In this document: piece after piece, positions 49,701 to 60,000 of the stretch
How the letters are laid out: each line of letters starts with the position of its first letter
How positions within the stretch are numbered: position 1 is the stretch's first letter
Source of the DNA: Mesostigma viride
Taxonomy: Eukaryota > Streptophyta > Mesostigmatophyceae > Mesostigmatales > Mesostigmataceae
Assembly: GCA_009746045.1 (NCBI GenBank)
Contig: RPFO01000312.1
Location: 972,323 to 1,032,322, forward strand
Direction: 5' to 3'
Length of the DNA stretch: 60,000 nt
Made by a program: the position numbers and the translations under genes
Notes under the pieces: generated by a model
What the model saw: only the letters and a program-made list of their open reading frames with translations
Told to the model about the DNA's origin: nothing
Database searches by the model: none

Positions 49701-52700
49701 CCGCGAGCATGCCCGCCGGCGGCCATTGAAGTGCCGCCATCCTTCGCCCGCGCACCGACATGGTTTCTTTTTGCATGGGCTCTCCGACGTGGTCCTCACC
49801 CTGCGGCTTCTTGGTCGGGTGCATGGACCACGCGCGGGGACATGCGTGTTGTTTATATTCCACCTTGGGCGCGCCTCGTGGCAGGTGCCAGAAGGCGGTG
49901 CGCGCGGACAAGCGCTTCACGGTGGACAGCGCCCCTCGCGTGCTCACGCTGCACCTCAAGCGCTTCAACCACCTCGGCCGCAAGGTGGACAAGGGGGTGG
50001 AGTTCCGCCTTGAGCTCGACCTGCGGCCCTACATGAGCGAGGCCGGGGAGGAGGTGGGTGCCCTACACTAGGTGGGGGGAATGACAGTGGTAGGGGGTGC
50101 AACAGGGAGGGGGGGGAGTAGGTGGGGAGGGAGGGACGGGGGGGAGAAGGGAGTAGGTTGGGAGTGAGGGAGGGGGGGGAGAAGGGAGTAGGTGGGGAGT
50201 GAGGGAGGGGGAGGGGGGGTTGGCCGATGCCCCTACCTCATGAGCGAGGGGGAAGGAAGCGGGCGCATGAGCGAGGGGGAAGGAAGTGGGCGCATGTGCG
50301 AGGGGGAAGGAAGTGGGTGCATGAGCGAGGGGGAAGGAAGTGGGCGCATGAGCGAGGGGGAAGGAAGTGGGCGCATGAGCGAGGGGGAAGGAAGTGGGTG
50401 CATGAGCGAGGGGAAAGGAAGCGGGCGTATGAGCGAGGGGAAAGGAAGTGGGCGCATGAGCGAGGGGGAAGGAAGTGGGTGCATGAGCGAGGGGGAAGGA
50501 AGCGGGTGCATGAGCGAGGGGAAAGGAAGTGGGCGCATGAGCGAGGGGGAAGGAAGTGGGCGCATGAGCGAGGGGGAAGGAAGTGGGTGCATGAGCGAGG
50601 GGGAAGGAAGCGGGCGCATGAGCGAGGGGGAAGGAAGCGGGTGCATGAGCGAGGGGGAAGGAAGTGGGCGCATGAGCGAGGGGGAAGGAAGTGGGTGCAT
50701 GAGCGAGGGGGAAGGAAGCGGGTGCATGAGCGAGGGGGAAGGAAGTGGGTGCATGTGCGAGGGGGAAGGAAGTGGGTGCATGAGCGAGGGGGAAGGAAGT
50801 GGGCGCATGAGCGAGGGGGAAGGAAGTGGGCGCATGAGCGAGGGGGAAGGAAGCCGGCGCATGAGCGAGGGGGAAGGAAGCGGGCGTATGAGCGAGGGGA
50901 AAGGAAGCGGGTGCATGAGCGAGGGGGAAGGAAGTGGGTGCATGAGCGAGGGGGAAGGAAGCGGGTGCATGAGCGAGGGGAAAGGAAGTGGGCGCATGAG
51001 CGAGGGGGAAGGAAGTGGGCGCATGAGCGAGGGGGAAGGAAGTGGGTGCATGAGCGAGGGGGAAGGAAGCGGGCGCATGAGCGAGGGGGAAGGAAGTGGG
51101 TGCATGAGCAAGGGGGAAGGAAGTGGGCGCATGAGCGAGGGGTAAGGAAGCGGGCGCGCATGAGCTAGGGGGAAGGAAGTGGGCGCATGAGGTAGGGGGG
51201 TTTTGGTGGGTACTAAGCGTGGGGGAGGGGGAAGGTGGTGGGTAGGAGGTACATGAGGTAGGGGAGGAGGAGGTCACTGCCCGTCGTGAGGTAGGGTGGC
51301 ACGCGTTGGCGTTCAAGCCTGCCAGGAGCACGTCATGACGGATCTCACCTCTGTGGTCCATCAACGTCCTTGGCCGGCACTGTCTGCGCGATGGCTGCCA
51401 TCTGCCCCATCCGACGGGTTCTGCTGCCTGGGGCTGCCCCTCGTCTCCTCCTCTCATGTGCTCCTGTCGCCACCTGCCTGCTACACTCCCCCCCCTTCCC
51501 TTGCCATGCGGCTACCTTGCTGTTGCCCTTTCCCCCCGTGCCCTGCCCCTCCCTCTACCTGCCCCCCCCAGCACGGCGCGGTGATGTACGAGCTGTTTGC
51601 GGTGCTGGTGCATGCGGGGCGCAGCTGCCACTCGGGCCACTACTACTGCTTCGTGCGCTCGGGGGCGGGGCTGTGGCACGCCATGGACGACACGAGCGTG
51701 AGTGCTACATATTATAGCGCACAAGTGTGCATGGGGGCGTGGTGATGTGAAGGTTGGGGTGGGACGAATGCCCGCCGGTTGCACATATTGGCGGCAGCGA
51801 TGCCGTCCAGCAAGGGCATGCGATGTGCGTGGTGTCAAGCGGATGGCATCGTGGCTGGGGCCAGGGCAAAGGCGCCCACACGGCTTTGGCTTGTCGCGTC
51901 CGTGCTTGGCCTCCTTGCGCGTGGGATGCCGCCGATCTTGAATATGGCAGCTTCTAGCAGGCTACTAGCACATTCTTTGGCTCGTGTGACTGCGCACAGC
52001 GTTGCGTGCACGTGGCTCTCCTCTTGCACATGGTCCACGCATAGCATCGCCTACTGCCTTCTGGCACACGTCACGATGCTCTCGGCGTGGAAACAAAAGT
52101 CCATTTTCGATGTGACGTGATCGCACACCATACGTGATGTGTGCCGGGGGGCACGCCACTTGTGGAATTCGCCCCACCCCTCACCATGGACATGCTGGGG
52201 CCGCCCGCCTGCTGCCCACTACCCCCCACAGGTGCGCCACGTCAGCACACGCACGGTGCTGCAGCAGCAGGCCTACATGCTCTTCTACCTGCGCAAGGGG
52301 GGGCACGGGGCCGCACACGGCAGCGCAGCACATCCAGGGGAGGCCGTGGGGGCGGCCGCGCCCGCAAAGGGGGAGGACCGGCCCCATGCCGCCACAGGGG
52401 CAGGGCCAGCGGCGGGAACACCGGCAGGAGCAGCAGCCAACGGGGGCAGGCATGAGCCGGGGGCAAAGCATGTGTCTGCGGGGACCCCGACGGCCAAAGG
52501 GTCCGCCAGCCACCCGCAGGGCCCCGAGGCCACGGCGCAAGGCAAGAAGAGGAAGAGCAGCGACGGCGGTGCCCCCGCAGGTGGGGCGCCCAAGGCCAAC
52601 GCAGCAGCGCTGGTGCCAGCAGAACGGCGGAGGGACGTCCCTGCGGCGCCTTCGGACCTGGCGCAGGATGCCACGTGGCGCAAGCCCGCTGCCGCCGGTG

Positions 52701-55700
52701 TTCCCAGGGAAGATGGGCAAGGGGCCCCGGCCCCGCCCCAGGGGCAGGAGAGGAAGCGGCGGCTGCGGGACATCTCCGACGTGGGTCAGGTGGTCTGCCG
52801 CCCGCATGTCAAGGACAGCGCTGGCGAGGGCGGAGGGGAGGCGTCGCGGCACGATGGGGAGGCACGGAGGGCAGGCACATCGGCAGAGAAGGGCCGGGGT
52901 CCGGCCGCCCACAAGCCCAGGGAAAAGGAAGGCAGCGCCCCCCCTGATGGTGCGTTGGACAACCGCAGTAGCCTGGCGGACAAGCCTCACAAGGGCAGCA
53001 CACGAGCGGAGCGCAGCGGAACGGTGCCCAGGGAGGAGGGCAGGGACGCGGAGGGGGGCGCGGAGGAGGACAAGGCGGGCGTCAGCAGAGGCAACGGGAG
53101 GCGCCCCGCCGACGGCGCTGCTGCCGCGCCTGGTGCTGGCCACCATGCCGCATCCCCCAAGAAGCAGCGGGCAGGTCGGCGGGTGTCCACCTGGCTGCGG
53201 CTGTTCCCGACGCGGCTGCGATGGGAGTTCCTCTTCAAGGAGCTGCGGGCCAGGCACCAGCGCGGGTGGTTAGGGGGCACACCGGCCACCGCGGCCGCTG
53301 GCGCTGGCCATGGGGCCACCGAGCCCAGCGGGGAGGGTGAGGGGGCAGAAGGGGAGCCGCGGTTGGGGGATGGCCCACCGGTGGCGCCCGCCCCGCCCCT
53401 CGCAAGTGCGGGTGCCAGCGGCGAGGCAGCCACAGGGAAGGAGCGGCGCAGGAAGCGGCGAAAGGCCGAGCGGGCGCATGAGTCGGCGCCCACCGGTCAC
53501 CACAAGGAGAGGGCGGGAAATGAAGCGGCCCAGCATGGCCCAGCGGCACCGGGGGACACCGCTGCGGTTGTGCGCAGGAATGCGGGGGATGCCGAGTTGA
53601 GGGCGGCAGCAACACCGTCACGCATGGAGCCAGGGGGCAAGCAGGCCGAGCTGGGAGGGGGGAGCAACGCGCCGTGGCATCAGCATAACGGCGCCGCGGA
53701 CGCCGCAGGGAGCCAGCAGGGGCCACCAAAGAAGCTGCACGCGTTTGACTTGTCAGCGCTGAACAAGGGTGAGCACTGGGCGGCCAGGTGCCTTTCTGTT
53801 GGGTGCCAGGTGTCAGCAGATGGACATGCATCGGCCCACGTGAGGATGGTACGGTGGCACGTAGGGAAAATGGTGTGCTAGGTCCCTCCCCCTCGATCCG
53901 CTGGGTGCGCTATCGCATGGGCCATCACATCACCCTGGTTACTCCCGTGTGAATGGGGGATGAGAAGCTGGCAATGCGCCCAGCGCGGCGCCGGTGTCTG
54001 TTCGCCAGTGTAAGCACAGTAGTGGAAGGCTGCAAGGTTCACCCAGTGTTCGCAACTCAGGTCGGGGATATGGGCTGGCACCGTGCATGCCACACATAGT
54101 GCTAGCCGTGGGGCATTGGGGGCATGGCTGTCCACATGGTGCTTAGTAGAGTAAGCTTTTGCTGGCACGTTAGCAGCAGTCGAGTTGGAATGGTGTTCAT
54201 GAGTTCAGGGCTGCAACGGGTGGATGCAGGCCGCGCAGCAAGATGGTCGGGCCACCACATGCGTGCGGCCCCATGCGCGGCGGGCACGTGCATGCGCCTC
54301 CATCGATTGCTGAGCATTCGGATACATCCACCCTGTCACATGCGAGGGGACCACTAAATTAGGGTTATCTCGTTTGTTTGCCATCGAGTAATTATCTTCT
54401 TCTGTGTTGGCTTGTGAATATAGGGTTTACGGTTTAGGGGCAGGGTTTAGGGTATCAACCTTAAATGCGGTGCTCATTGGGAGGCCCCCCAAAGTGACGC
54501 GAGTTCATGGTCTTATACAGGCATGCCAGATCAGCTCGCTTTCTGTGGCCGGGAGGGGTCTGGGTGCTTGGGTTAGGTCTGTCCGCCGTGCTCGTGCTGG
54601 TTTTGTCCCGTTCGGTCTGTCTGCCGTGCTCGTGCTGGTCTTGTCCCGTTCGGTCTGTCCGCCGTGATCGTGCTGGTCTTGTCCCGTTTGGTCTGTTCGC
54701 CGTGCTTGGGCTGGTCTCGTCCGTCCATTGTGTCATCATCTTGTTGTAGCATCCATGTGGTGGTTGTCCCTGTTTGGTGCCTGCCGGGGTACGCCTGTGC
54801 CGTGGCCGGCTTTCACCCACGACGATGGATTTATGATGGATTAGAGCACCAGACCACAGGCTCCATGCAGGCTGCCGCACAGCCATGTTCCACGTTCCAT
54901 GTTCCCTAGAGGAAGGCGGCGGACTTATCCATTACCTTTGAGCATCCACTATCTTTGGGGCCATACGCCCTTCATGCTTCCTTTGCGGTCCGTTTCCGTG
55001 GTCCCATCGCGCTCTCGTCTGCGCCGCCTTCTGCATGTTGATCCCCTTCCCTTTTTTGGTTGCGATGCCCTGAATCGTGCCTCGTGCCTCGTGCCTCGTG
55101 CCTCGTGCCTCGTGCCTCGTGCCTCGTGCCTCGTGCCTCGTGCCTCGTGCCTCGTGCCTCGTGCCTCGTGCCTCGTGCCTCGTGCCTCGTGCCTCGTGCC
55201 TCGTGCCTCGTGCCTCGTGCCTCGTGCCTCGTGCCTCGTGCCTCGTGCCTCGTGCCTCGTGCCTCGTGCCTCGTGCCTCGTGCCTCGTGCCTCGTGCCTC
55301 GTGCCTCGTGCCTCGTGCCTCGTGCCTCGTGCCTCGTGCCTCGTGCCTCGTGCCTCGTGCCTCGTGCCTCGTGCCTCGTGCCTCGTGCCTCGTGCCTCGT
55401 GCCTCGTGCCTCGTGCCTCGTGCCTCGTGCCTCGTGCCTCGTGCCTCGTGCCTCGTGCCTCGTGCCTCGTGCCTCGTGCCTCGTGCCTCGTGCCTCGTGC
55501 CTCGTGCCTCGTGCCTCGTGCCTCGTGCCTCGTGCCTCGTGCCTCGTGCCTCGTGCCTCGTGCCTCGTGCCTCGTGCCTCGTGCCTCATGCCTCATGCCT
55601 TATGCCTCATGCCTCATGCCTCATGCCTCATGCCTCATGCCTCGTCTGATGTCAGTGGAGCAATGGGACGGCGTGGAGGGCGTGGCGGAGGCTGCGCGCA

Positions 55701-56317
55701 CCATGAAGAAGCTCACGTGGGAGCCCAGCCGCAAGCAGGACGACTGGTGGGTTCTGGCAGTGGTAGTGGTGGCTGGTGGGTGCTGGTAGCAAGCAGGGCA
55801 AGGGTGACTGCTGGCATTATTAATGGTGACGGCTGGTGTGTGCTGGTAGCAAACAGACTGGTGTGTGCTGGTAGTAAACAGGACGGAGTGCTGAGTGCTG
55901 GTAAAACAGGGGGGGCAAGGTGCTGGTAGCAAGCATGTGCTGTGGATGGCTCGGTTGTGCGCATCAGGCGCTATGTACTTGCTCCTGCCATGCTGACGTG
56001 TGGATGGATGCGTATGTGTGTCGGCGTTGATCTTGCTTGTACATGTGAACCCCCCCCCCTGGCCCCTTCTCATGACCTGCAGGGACATGGAGTATGACCG
56101 CGGGCGCACCAAAAAAGTGCGGCGCAAGCGCGAGGATGCGGACGAGGAAGGGGAGCTCAGTGCTGGTCGCAAGAAGGGCAACGTGTTCCAGGATGAACTC
56201 GACGCGAGGCAGGGGCAGCGGGGCCGCCACGCGGCGCCACGTGGTGCAAGGGGCTCTCATAAGGCAAACCGTTCGTGGCAGGATCGGGCTGCGAGGGGAG
56301 GAAGGGACTCGGACTGA
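46767..56317 (+). CDS. ubiquitin-specific protease, USP36/UBP type (10 exons)
   Basis: Exons: 46767-47099, 47259-47373, 48339-48452, 48922-49088, 49366-49520, 49885-50053, 51572-51697, 52232-53768, 55656-55746, 56083-56317. All introns are GT-AG and phases agree, giving 1013 codons. The Cys box GAGLVNLGNTCFMNS places catalytic Cys122. His374 lies in CHSGHYYC and Asp390 in WHAMDD. Two Cys pairs (KCHAC, KCSRC) form the zinc ribbon of the fingers. Exon 8 adds about 500 residues of Ala/Gly/Pro/Lys/Arg-rich, probably disordered sequence. The C-terminus (VEQWDGVEGVAEAAR, then DMEYDRGRTKKVRRKR and NVFQDEL) matches the conserved tail of USP36-like enzymes. The family removes ubiquitin from nuclear or nucleolar proteins. 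The ATG at 46767 is chosen because an upstream in-frame extension shows no family similarity, while LFPSHTLSMEW before the Cys box does. Confidence 0.9.
50239..51190. repeat. 27-bp minisatellite in USP intron 6
   Basis: About 35 copies of GCATGAGCGAGGGGGAAGGA plus AGYGGGY. The two Y positions alternate between C and T, and some units have GGGGAAA or CATGTGC. Because 27 is a multiple of 3, several frames stay open on both strands and yield spurious 9-residue-repeat proteins. Confidence 0.95.
53769..54575. other. 5' part of USP intron 8, nothing recognised
   Basis: Unique-looking intronic sequence. Frames are short and no splice-linked exon was needed, since exons 8 and 9 join in phase. Confidence 0.5.
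54576..54727. repeat. 38-bp tandem repeat, four copies, in USP intron 8
   Basis: Units start GGTCTGTCCGCCGTGCTCGT and drift from first to fourth copy. Confidence 0.9.
55075..55646. repeat. 7-bp satellite (CGTGCCT)n ending at the exon 9 acceptor
   Basis: About 82 units. The first 73 or so are pure CGTGCCT without any A. The last eight or nine are CATGCCT variants. The acceptor AG lies 9 bp after the array. Confidence 0.97.
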
Positions 56318-58081
56318 AGCACCCCACTATGTTTTGGTGATGCCCATGCATGTGCTCAGGCCATGAGGCAGCGCTCTAGTGGGGATGAGCTCCTGCTCAC
56401 GGTTTTGTTTCTCCCTTGGGCCTGGAGTGATCCTGGTACGAGGCGCCATCCTCATGGAGCTGGTTGTGCCTCCTTGGTGGCAGGTGGCCATGGAGCCAGG
56501 TTTCTCATCTCTGGTGCATGACTGGCGGTCCTGGTGTGTTCAGTCAACGCCCATGGCTGCCGAGTTTGTGTTCAACGCGCTGATCTCGCGGCTGCTCGTG
56601 TTATATGGGATGTCATCAGCTGCGTGTTAGCAGACACAACTCGCCCTTCAGCCGATTTCAACGACGGCAGGCTGGAGGCCACATGCGTCCATGGTGGCAT
56701 AAGCAGCCATCAGTGCCCGAACAACCTCAACCGATCAATAGTCTTACAGGGTGATTCCCTCCCAGTAACTTTCCATTGGCATTTAGAATTGGCAATCACA
56801 TGTGCCCTGCCTATGGCCCTGAACAAGATCTACGCTGACCTGCAGATATTGTTGTGGAGGATGTCACTAGCAAGACACACAGTGGTGCTGGCATCTGCGG
56901 CCAGCAAAGTTGGCCATGGCAATGACTGGTTTGATAGAGTTAACCGGCTAGCTTGGCCCCAAAGTTACACGTGCTGAGTTGTTTACTGTTTCCAGCAGTG
57001 CTTGCTTGACGGCAAATGTTACCCAACTATTTATTAGAGTAATTGTTATCAAGTTTGTTGATCAATTAGACCACCAGCGCAGGCCAGAAAATTCGAGCTG
57101 AACCCAGACCATGGTAGCTCGAGCCTGCTGTTATCTCATCCGGGTTTGTCGAGTCATTCAGGATGATGGAAATGAACGGAGCTTGAAATGGGTAGCCGAG
57201 TACGTTAATAACTATGGCTGGCTGACGTTCACAGCGAGACCTAGACGGTTTCTAGATAAATACAAACTCGCATGTTCGAGGCTTAATTTTATTCCTAGCG
57301 CCGGGTAGAAGGATTTGTACCTCGATAGAGGATCAACCTGGCAATTTAGGTCTGGATTCGCCTGCATGCCTCACGCACAACGGCCGGCCGGCAGCGCCGG
57401 GCCATTGCCTCGGACGCTCTCCGGCTCGCCGCCGCAGCAGCTTGACTTGTAGTATTCCTCACAGTCCGGGCTATAATTATGGGCGGCCCCCCGCCAGCTC
57501 GCGCTGCTGCGCCCACTGCATGGCGGCCGCGCGCCCAGCGCCGGCCTGCGGCGGGCGTGCCTGCGCCGCCCGACGCCGAGCAGGACTACATGAACCAGCC
57601 CCTTACTGGAACTCTGGCTGACCCCGACATTTAATTACTTAATTAATTAAACTCGTGCTCCCGTTGGGGAGTCACGGAGCACCGGAGTGCTTTCAATCCC
57701 TGTGTGTGCACTTAACAGGAAGAAAGGGCAGAGACCCCCTTTCTCCTTCATGCCAGAGGCATGCCACAGCAGCAATCGGACACGATAGACGATCCGGCAA
57801 GTTCTGTGGGTGGAATAAGACCCATATGAGCATATCATAACAAGGAGCGTGGGCCGGCAAGTAAGCGAAGCATAGCCAGGACGTAGCATGGCTGGCTGTA
57901 CAAGGGCTAAGCTAAGGCTATGGCTGGTTGTGTACCGTGCGTTAGCGGCGCACGTGACTAGGTATGGTGGCACGGCTAGGCAAACATTTTAGGCACGGCT
58001 GCCATGGCGGCAGTGACTACCAATGATTCAAGCTAGGGCTATTCTAGCCCGCAGGGGGCGTCCACATCATGCGGTTGATCA
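56318..58081. other. USP 3' flank, no recognised gene
   Basis: Several frames of 65-147 codons (56534-56977, 57111-57308) show no known motif. A 51-codon GC-rich frame at 57479-57634 ends in a TTAATTAATTAA run followed by CTCGTGCTCCCGTTGGGGAG, similar to sequence after the LINE tail at 45262, so it may be transposon-derived. Confidence 0.4.
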
Positions 58082-59230
58082 TCAGGTCCCCGCCCCGCCA
58101 GTACACACAGAAGTTGGGCTTCTGGGGGTCCTGCTTGTGGCGGAGATATTAATTCCGGCCACAGGTCGCGTCGCTACTGCTGCTGAGCGGGGGTCAGGTG
58201 GTCGTCCAGCTCCATATGAGGTCGTGCAACCTCTTGCGACGAGAAAGGAACCGCTGCTTGTCCTCAGGGGAGGGGAAGGTGAGCAGGACTGGTGGGGGAG
58301 CCGCCTTGTCCCGTGAGTGGCCGGAAGGCGGTGGCACCCGCACATTTCTACCTCACCTACCAGGCCCATGAGGGTAAGAAGCTGGTCCTTGAGCTCGTCG
58401 GCAAGGGTGGTTGACGTCTCACCTGGCTTCTGGGGGAAACGACGCAGCACCACTCGGCACTCGCGGCGAGCGCGGTCGGTGGCCTCCCGCTGTTTTGCTT
58501 GGCGAAGGTCTTCAAGCTCCTGGAGTTTCGTAGCGATGGCGTCAGTTGTCGAGGCGGCAGCAGGTCCGCGTAGAAGTGCGGCGAGAGGCTATCATCTGCC
58601 GGCCGGGTGGGCTGGGCTGCGGTGGTGGCCGTCTGCGCCGCAATCGCTGGGACCTGCGCGGCCAGGACGTCGGTGTGGGCGGTGATGGCTTCAAGCCTCT
58701 TCATGAGCACGCCGCACTTGCATGCCCTCCACCTGGTTTAGGCGAGAGACAAGTGCAACGTGCGTCTCAAGATGCCTGCGCCGCAGTGTGCAGCGCCGTG
58801 AACTGAGGTTGGAGCTTGTGGGCAACCCGGGTTTCCACGTTGGAGACCCGGGCCTCCACTGTGTTGAACGTGGTGTTTAGCAATGTCAGCTGCTCGGCCA
58901 GCGGCCAGGTCACATGCTCCTCCAACACTGCGCGGAGGTCATCCTTGCAGAGGGTGGAAGCCGATGCGGCCGGCTGCACGGGGGCTACATGGGGTGCGGA
59001 GCGTTCTGGTGATGTCGCCGAGGCGGAGCTGGAATTGGCTAGTCAAGATAATCAGGCGTTGGTGTACTTCGTCAAAAGCATAGAGCCAGGACATGTCTCC
59101 ATTGTAGTCGATAGCCGCCCCCTTCTGGGGCACGAAGAGCTTCCGTTCCTGTTCGAGGAACTGGAGAATCTCGATGCATTCCTGCGGCGACAATTCTTGC
59201 CACTCCCTGACATAGATAGCCGGTGAGTCG
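58082..59230 (-). pseudogene. decayed ORF of unknown, probably transposon, origin
   Basis: Overlapping minus-strand frames read a continuous-looking protein with shifts: QECIEILQFLEQERKLFVPQ near 59170-59110, a helical segment with VEARVSNVETRVAHKL near 58870-58810, and a Pro/Thr/Ala-rich tail. The heptad-like VEARVSNVETRV suggests a coiled coil. No catalytic motif was seen, so function is unknown. Confidence 0.35.
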
Positions 59231-59249
59231 GGCCGTGCGCGGACGTAAA

Positions 59250-60000
59250 CATAGTGATTGCACCTTCATTTGTTTTGCGGACGATGTATACCAACAAGCT
59301 ATTGGCATCCCTATGGGCGTTGACTGGCTTCTCTGTACTGATATGGAGGCAGATGATGCATGAAGATAGGTGGCAGACAGTAATGAAGGCGGCCACAGCC
59401 CCCCAGTCGGCGGGGCCTCCGCGTGTGACTTCATTCGGCACGCATAGTGATTTGGGCCGTGGTGCCCGCGACCCTGTAACATCCTGTAAAACCCTGTGGC
59501 ATAGCTACATCCATCCACCCCCGCCATCCCATGTTCATTACCCTGAGGACTTATGCTCACGTGACGCAGTTAAAAACTGCTTATAATGGGCACTAACTGC
59601 GCCGGGCTCCTTGCAAACCTATATCTATACACTTATGCATGCGCTGGTTGTCTCCTTGATACACTAATTCTGAGCTTGCATTCATGGAGAATCTCATGAC
59701 GATTGAATGATGATGTTCTCATCAGGCGTTAATTTGTCCACACATGTCGATACATTGATGATGTCATGGCTTTCGACAACCCTGATTTTGAAACCCATTT
59801 GTACATCACTGACAGCTGGTCTGCCTGGCATCTACCCACAAGCGCCCTTACATTAAAGCTCTAGTCGGAGGATACTAGAGGCGCAATTACCTCGATCTAA
59901 AAATTACCCGTAACAAGAAGGGCTGGTGTACGGCTATCTATTCGATAAGCGCAAGGATCCTAAATACCAGCAAATTCCTTTCATTCGCTACCCCGATATT
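59250..60000 (+). pseudogene. Penelope-like reverse transcriptase fragment, interrupted and cut by the window edge
   Basis: VYQQAIGIPMG (to 59318) and TNCAGLLANLYLYTY (from 59592) are the two halves of the reverse transcriptase block with GIPMG-TN, separated by a LINE insert. RYIDDVMAF (from about 59748) is the catalytic YIDD motif. NYLDLKITRNKKGW and, after a shift, FDKRKDPKYQQIPFIRYPD follow, which is the arrangement of Penelope-like and related algal reverse transcriptases. In-frame stops near 59863 and frameshifts show decay. The endonuclease and the ends lie outside the window. Confidence 0.55.
59319..59585 (+). mobile_element. 267-bp 5'-truncated LINE 3' end
   Basis: ATGGGC is duplicated at 59313-59318 and 59586-59591. 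The insert encodes WRQMMHEDRWQTVM, matching the LINE block near 45015-45055, and shares CTGAGGACTTATGCTCACGT with 45207-45226. It therefore belongs to the same LINE family, inserted by target-primed reverse transcription. Confidence 0.75.

Noticed and set aside
50063-51457. 300-460 codon repeat proteins on both strands
   Set aside because: The 27-bp minisatellite keeps frames open; it sits wholly inside USP intron 6.
52181-53257. 358-codon minus-strand frame opposite USP exon 8
   Set aside because: It is a GC-rich shadow of a coding exon; the plus frame is in phase with both neighbours and carries the USP end.
54949-55929. ARGTRHE and VPRASCL repeat frames
   Set aside because: They translate the 7-bp satellite of USP intron 8.

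Overview
This is a eukaryotic nuclear window. It holds two intron-rich, GC-rich housekeeping genes with consensus GT-AG introns, set among nested retrotransposons and very large intronic satellites. The GC-rich exons, short GC-rich introns, Ty1/copia elements primed by initiator-Met-tRNA-like sites, and LINE and Penelope-like reverse transcriptase fragments suggest a green alga (chlorophyte or prasinophyte type). That assignment is inference, because no organelle, rRNA or lineage-diagnostic gene is present.

Layout. 1-3431: a decayed LINE 3' part (443-1733), then AT-rich sequence with a perfect E2F-type palindrome near 2250. 3437-9383: a complete Ty1/copia element with 778-bp LTRs that differ at one base, a 5-bp target duplication and an intact 1447-aa Gag-Pol. 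Its U3 carries a cluster of heat-shock-element cores. It sits at the very 3' end of an older LINE-like ORF (9381-9740). 10331-16572: an ORF ending in a PHD-finger-like domain, split by a second, inverted and decayed copia element (10707-16432). 16573-20080: G-rich satellite, MITE-like sequences and a 37-bp perfect inverted repeat.

20391-39222 is a complete PRP6/PRPF6 gene (U4/U6-U5 tri-snRNP bridging protein). I assembled 19 exons whose phases all agree, giving 931 codons. Intron 2 holds about 2.6 kb of an 8-bp satellite and intron 12 about 3.8 kb of a different, homopyrimidine 8-bp satellite. Introns 15-17 hold 21-bp, 18-bp and CT repeats.

39776-45262: a 5'-truncated LINE interrupted by a 4.8-kb composite of two head-to-tail elements (39870-44702). 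The composite has a 4-bp target duplication and a gag-like remnant.

46767-56317 is a complete USP36/UBP-type ubiquitin-specific protease (10 exons, 1013 codons). Its introns carry a 27-bp minisatellite, a 38-bp repeat and a 7-bp satellite that runs to within 10 nt of a 3' splice site. 56318-60000: mostly anonymous sequence, a decayed minus-strand ORF, and a Penelope-like reverse transcriptase fragment cut by a 267-bp LINE 3' end with a 6-bp target duplication.

The two host genes act in separate processes (splicing; deubiquitination). What links them here is structural: both tolerate giant intronic satellites with very few potential acceptor AG dinucleotides on the sense strand. No CRISPR array, tRNA or rRNA was recognised.
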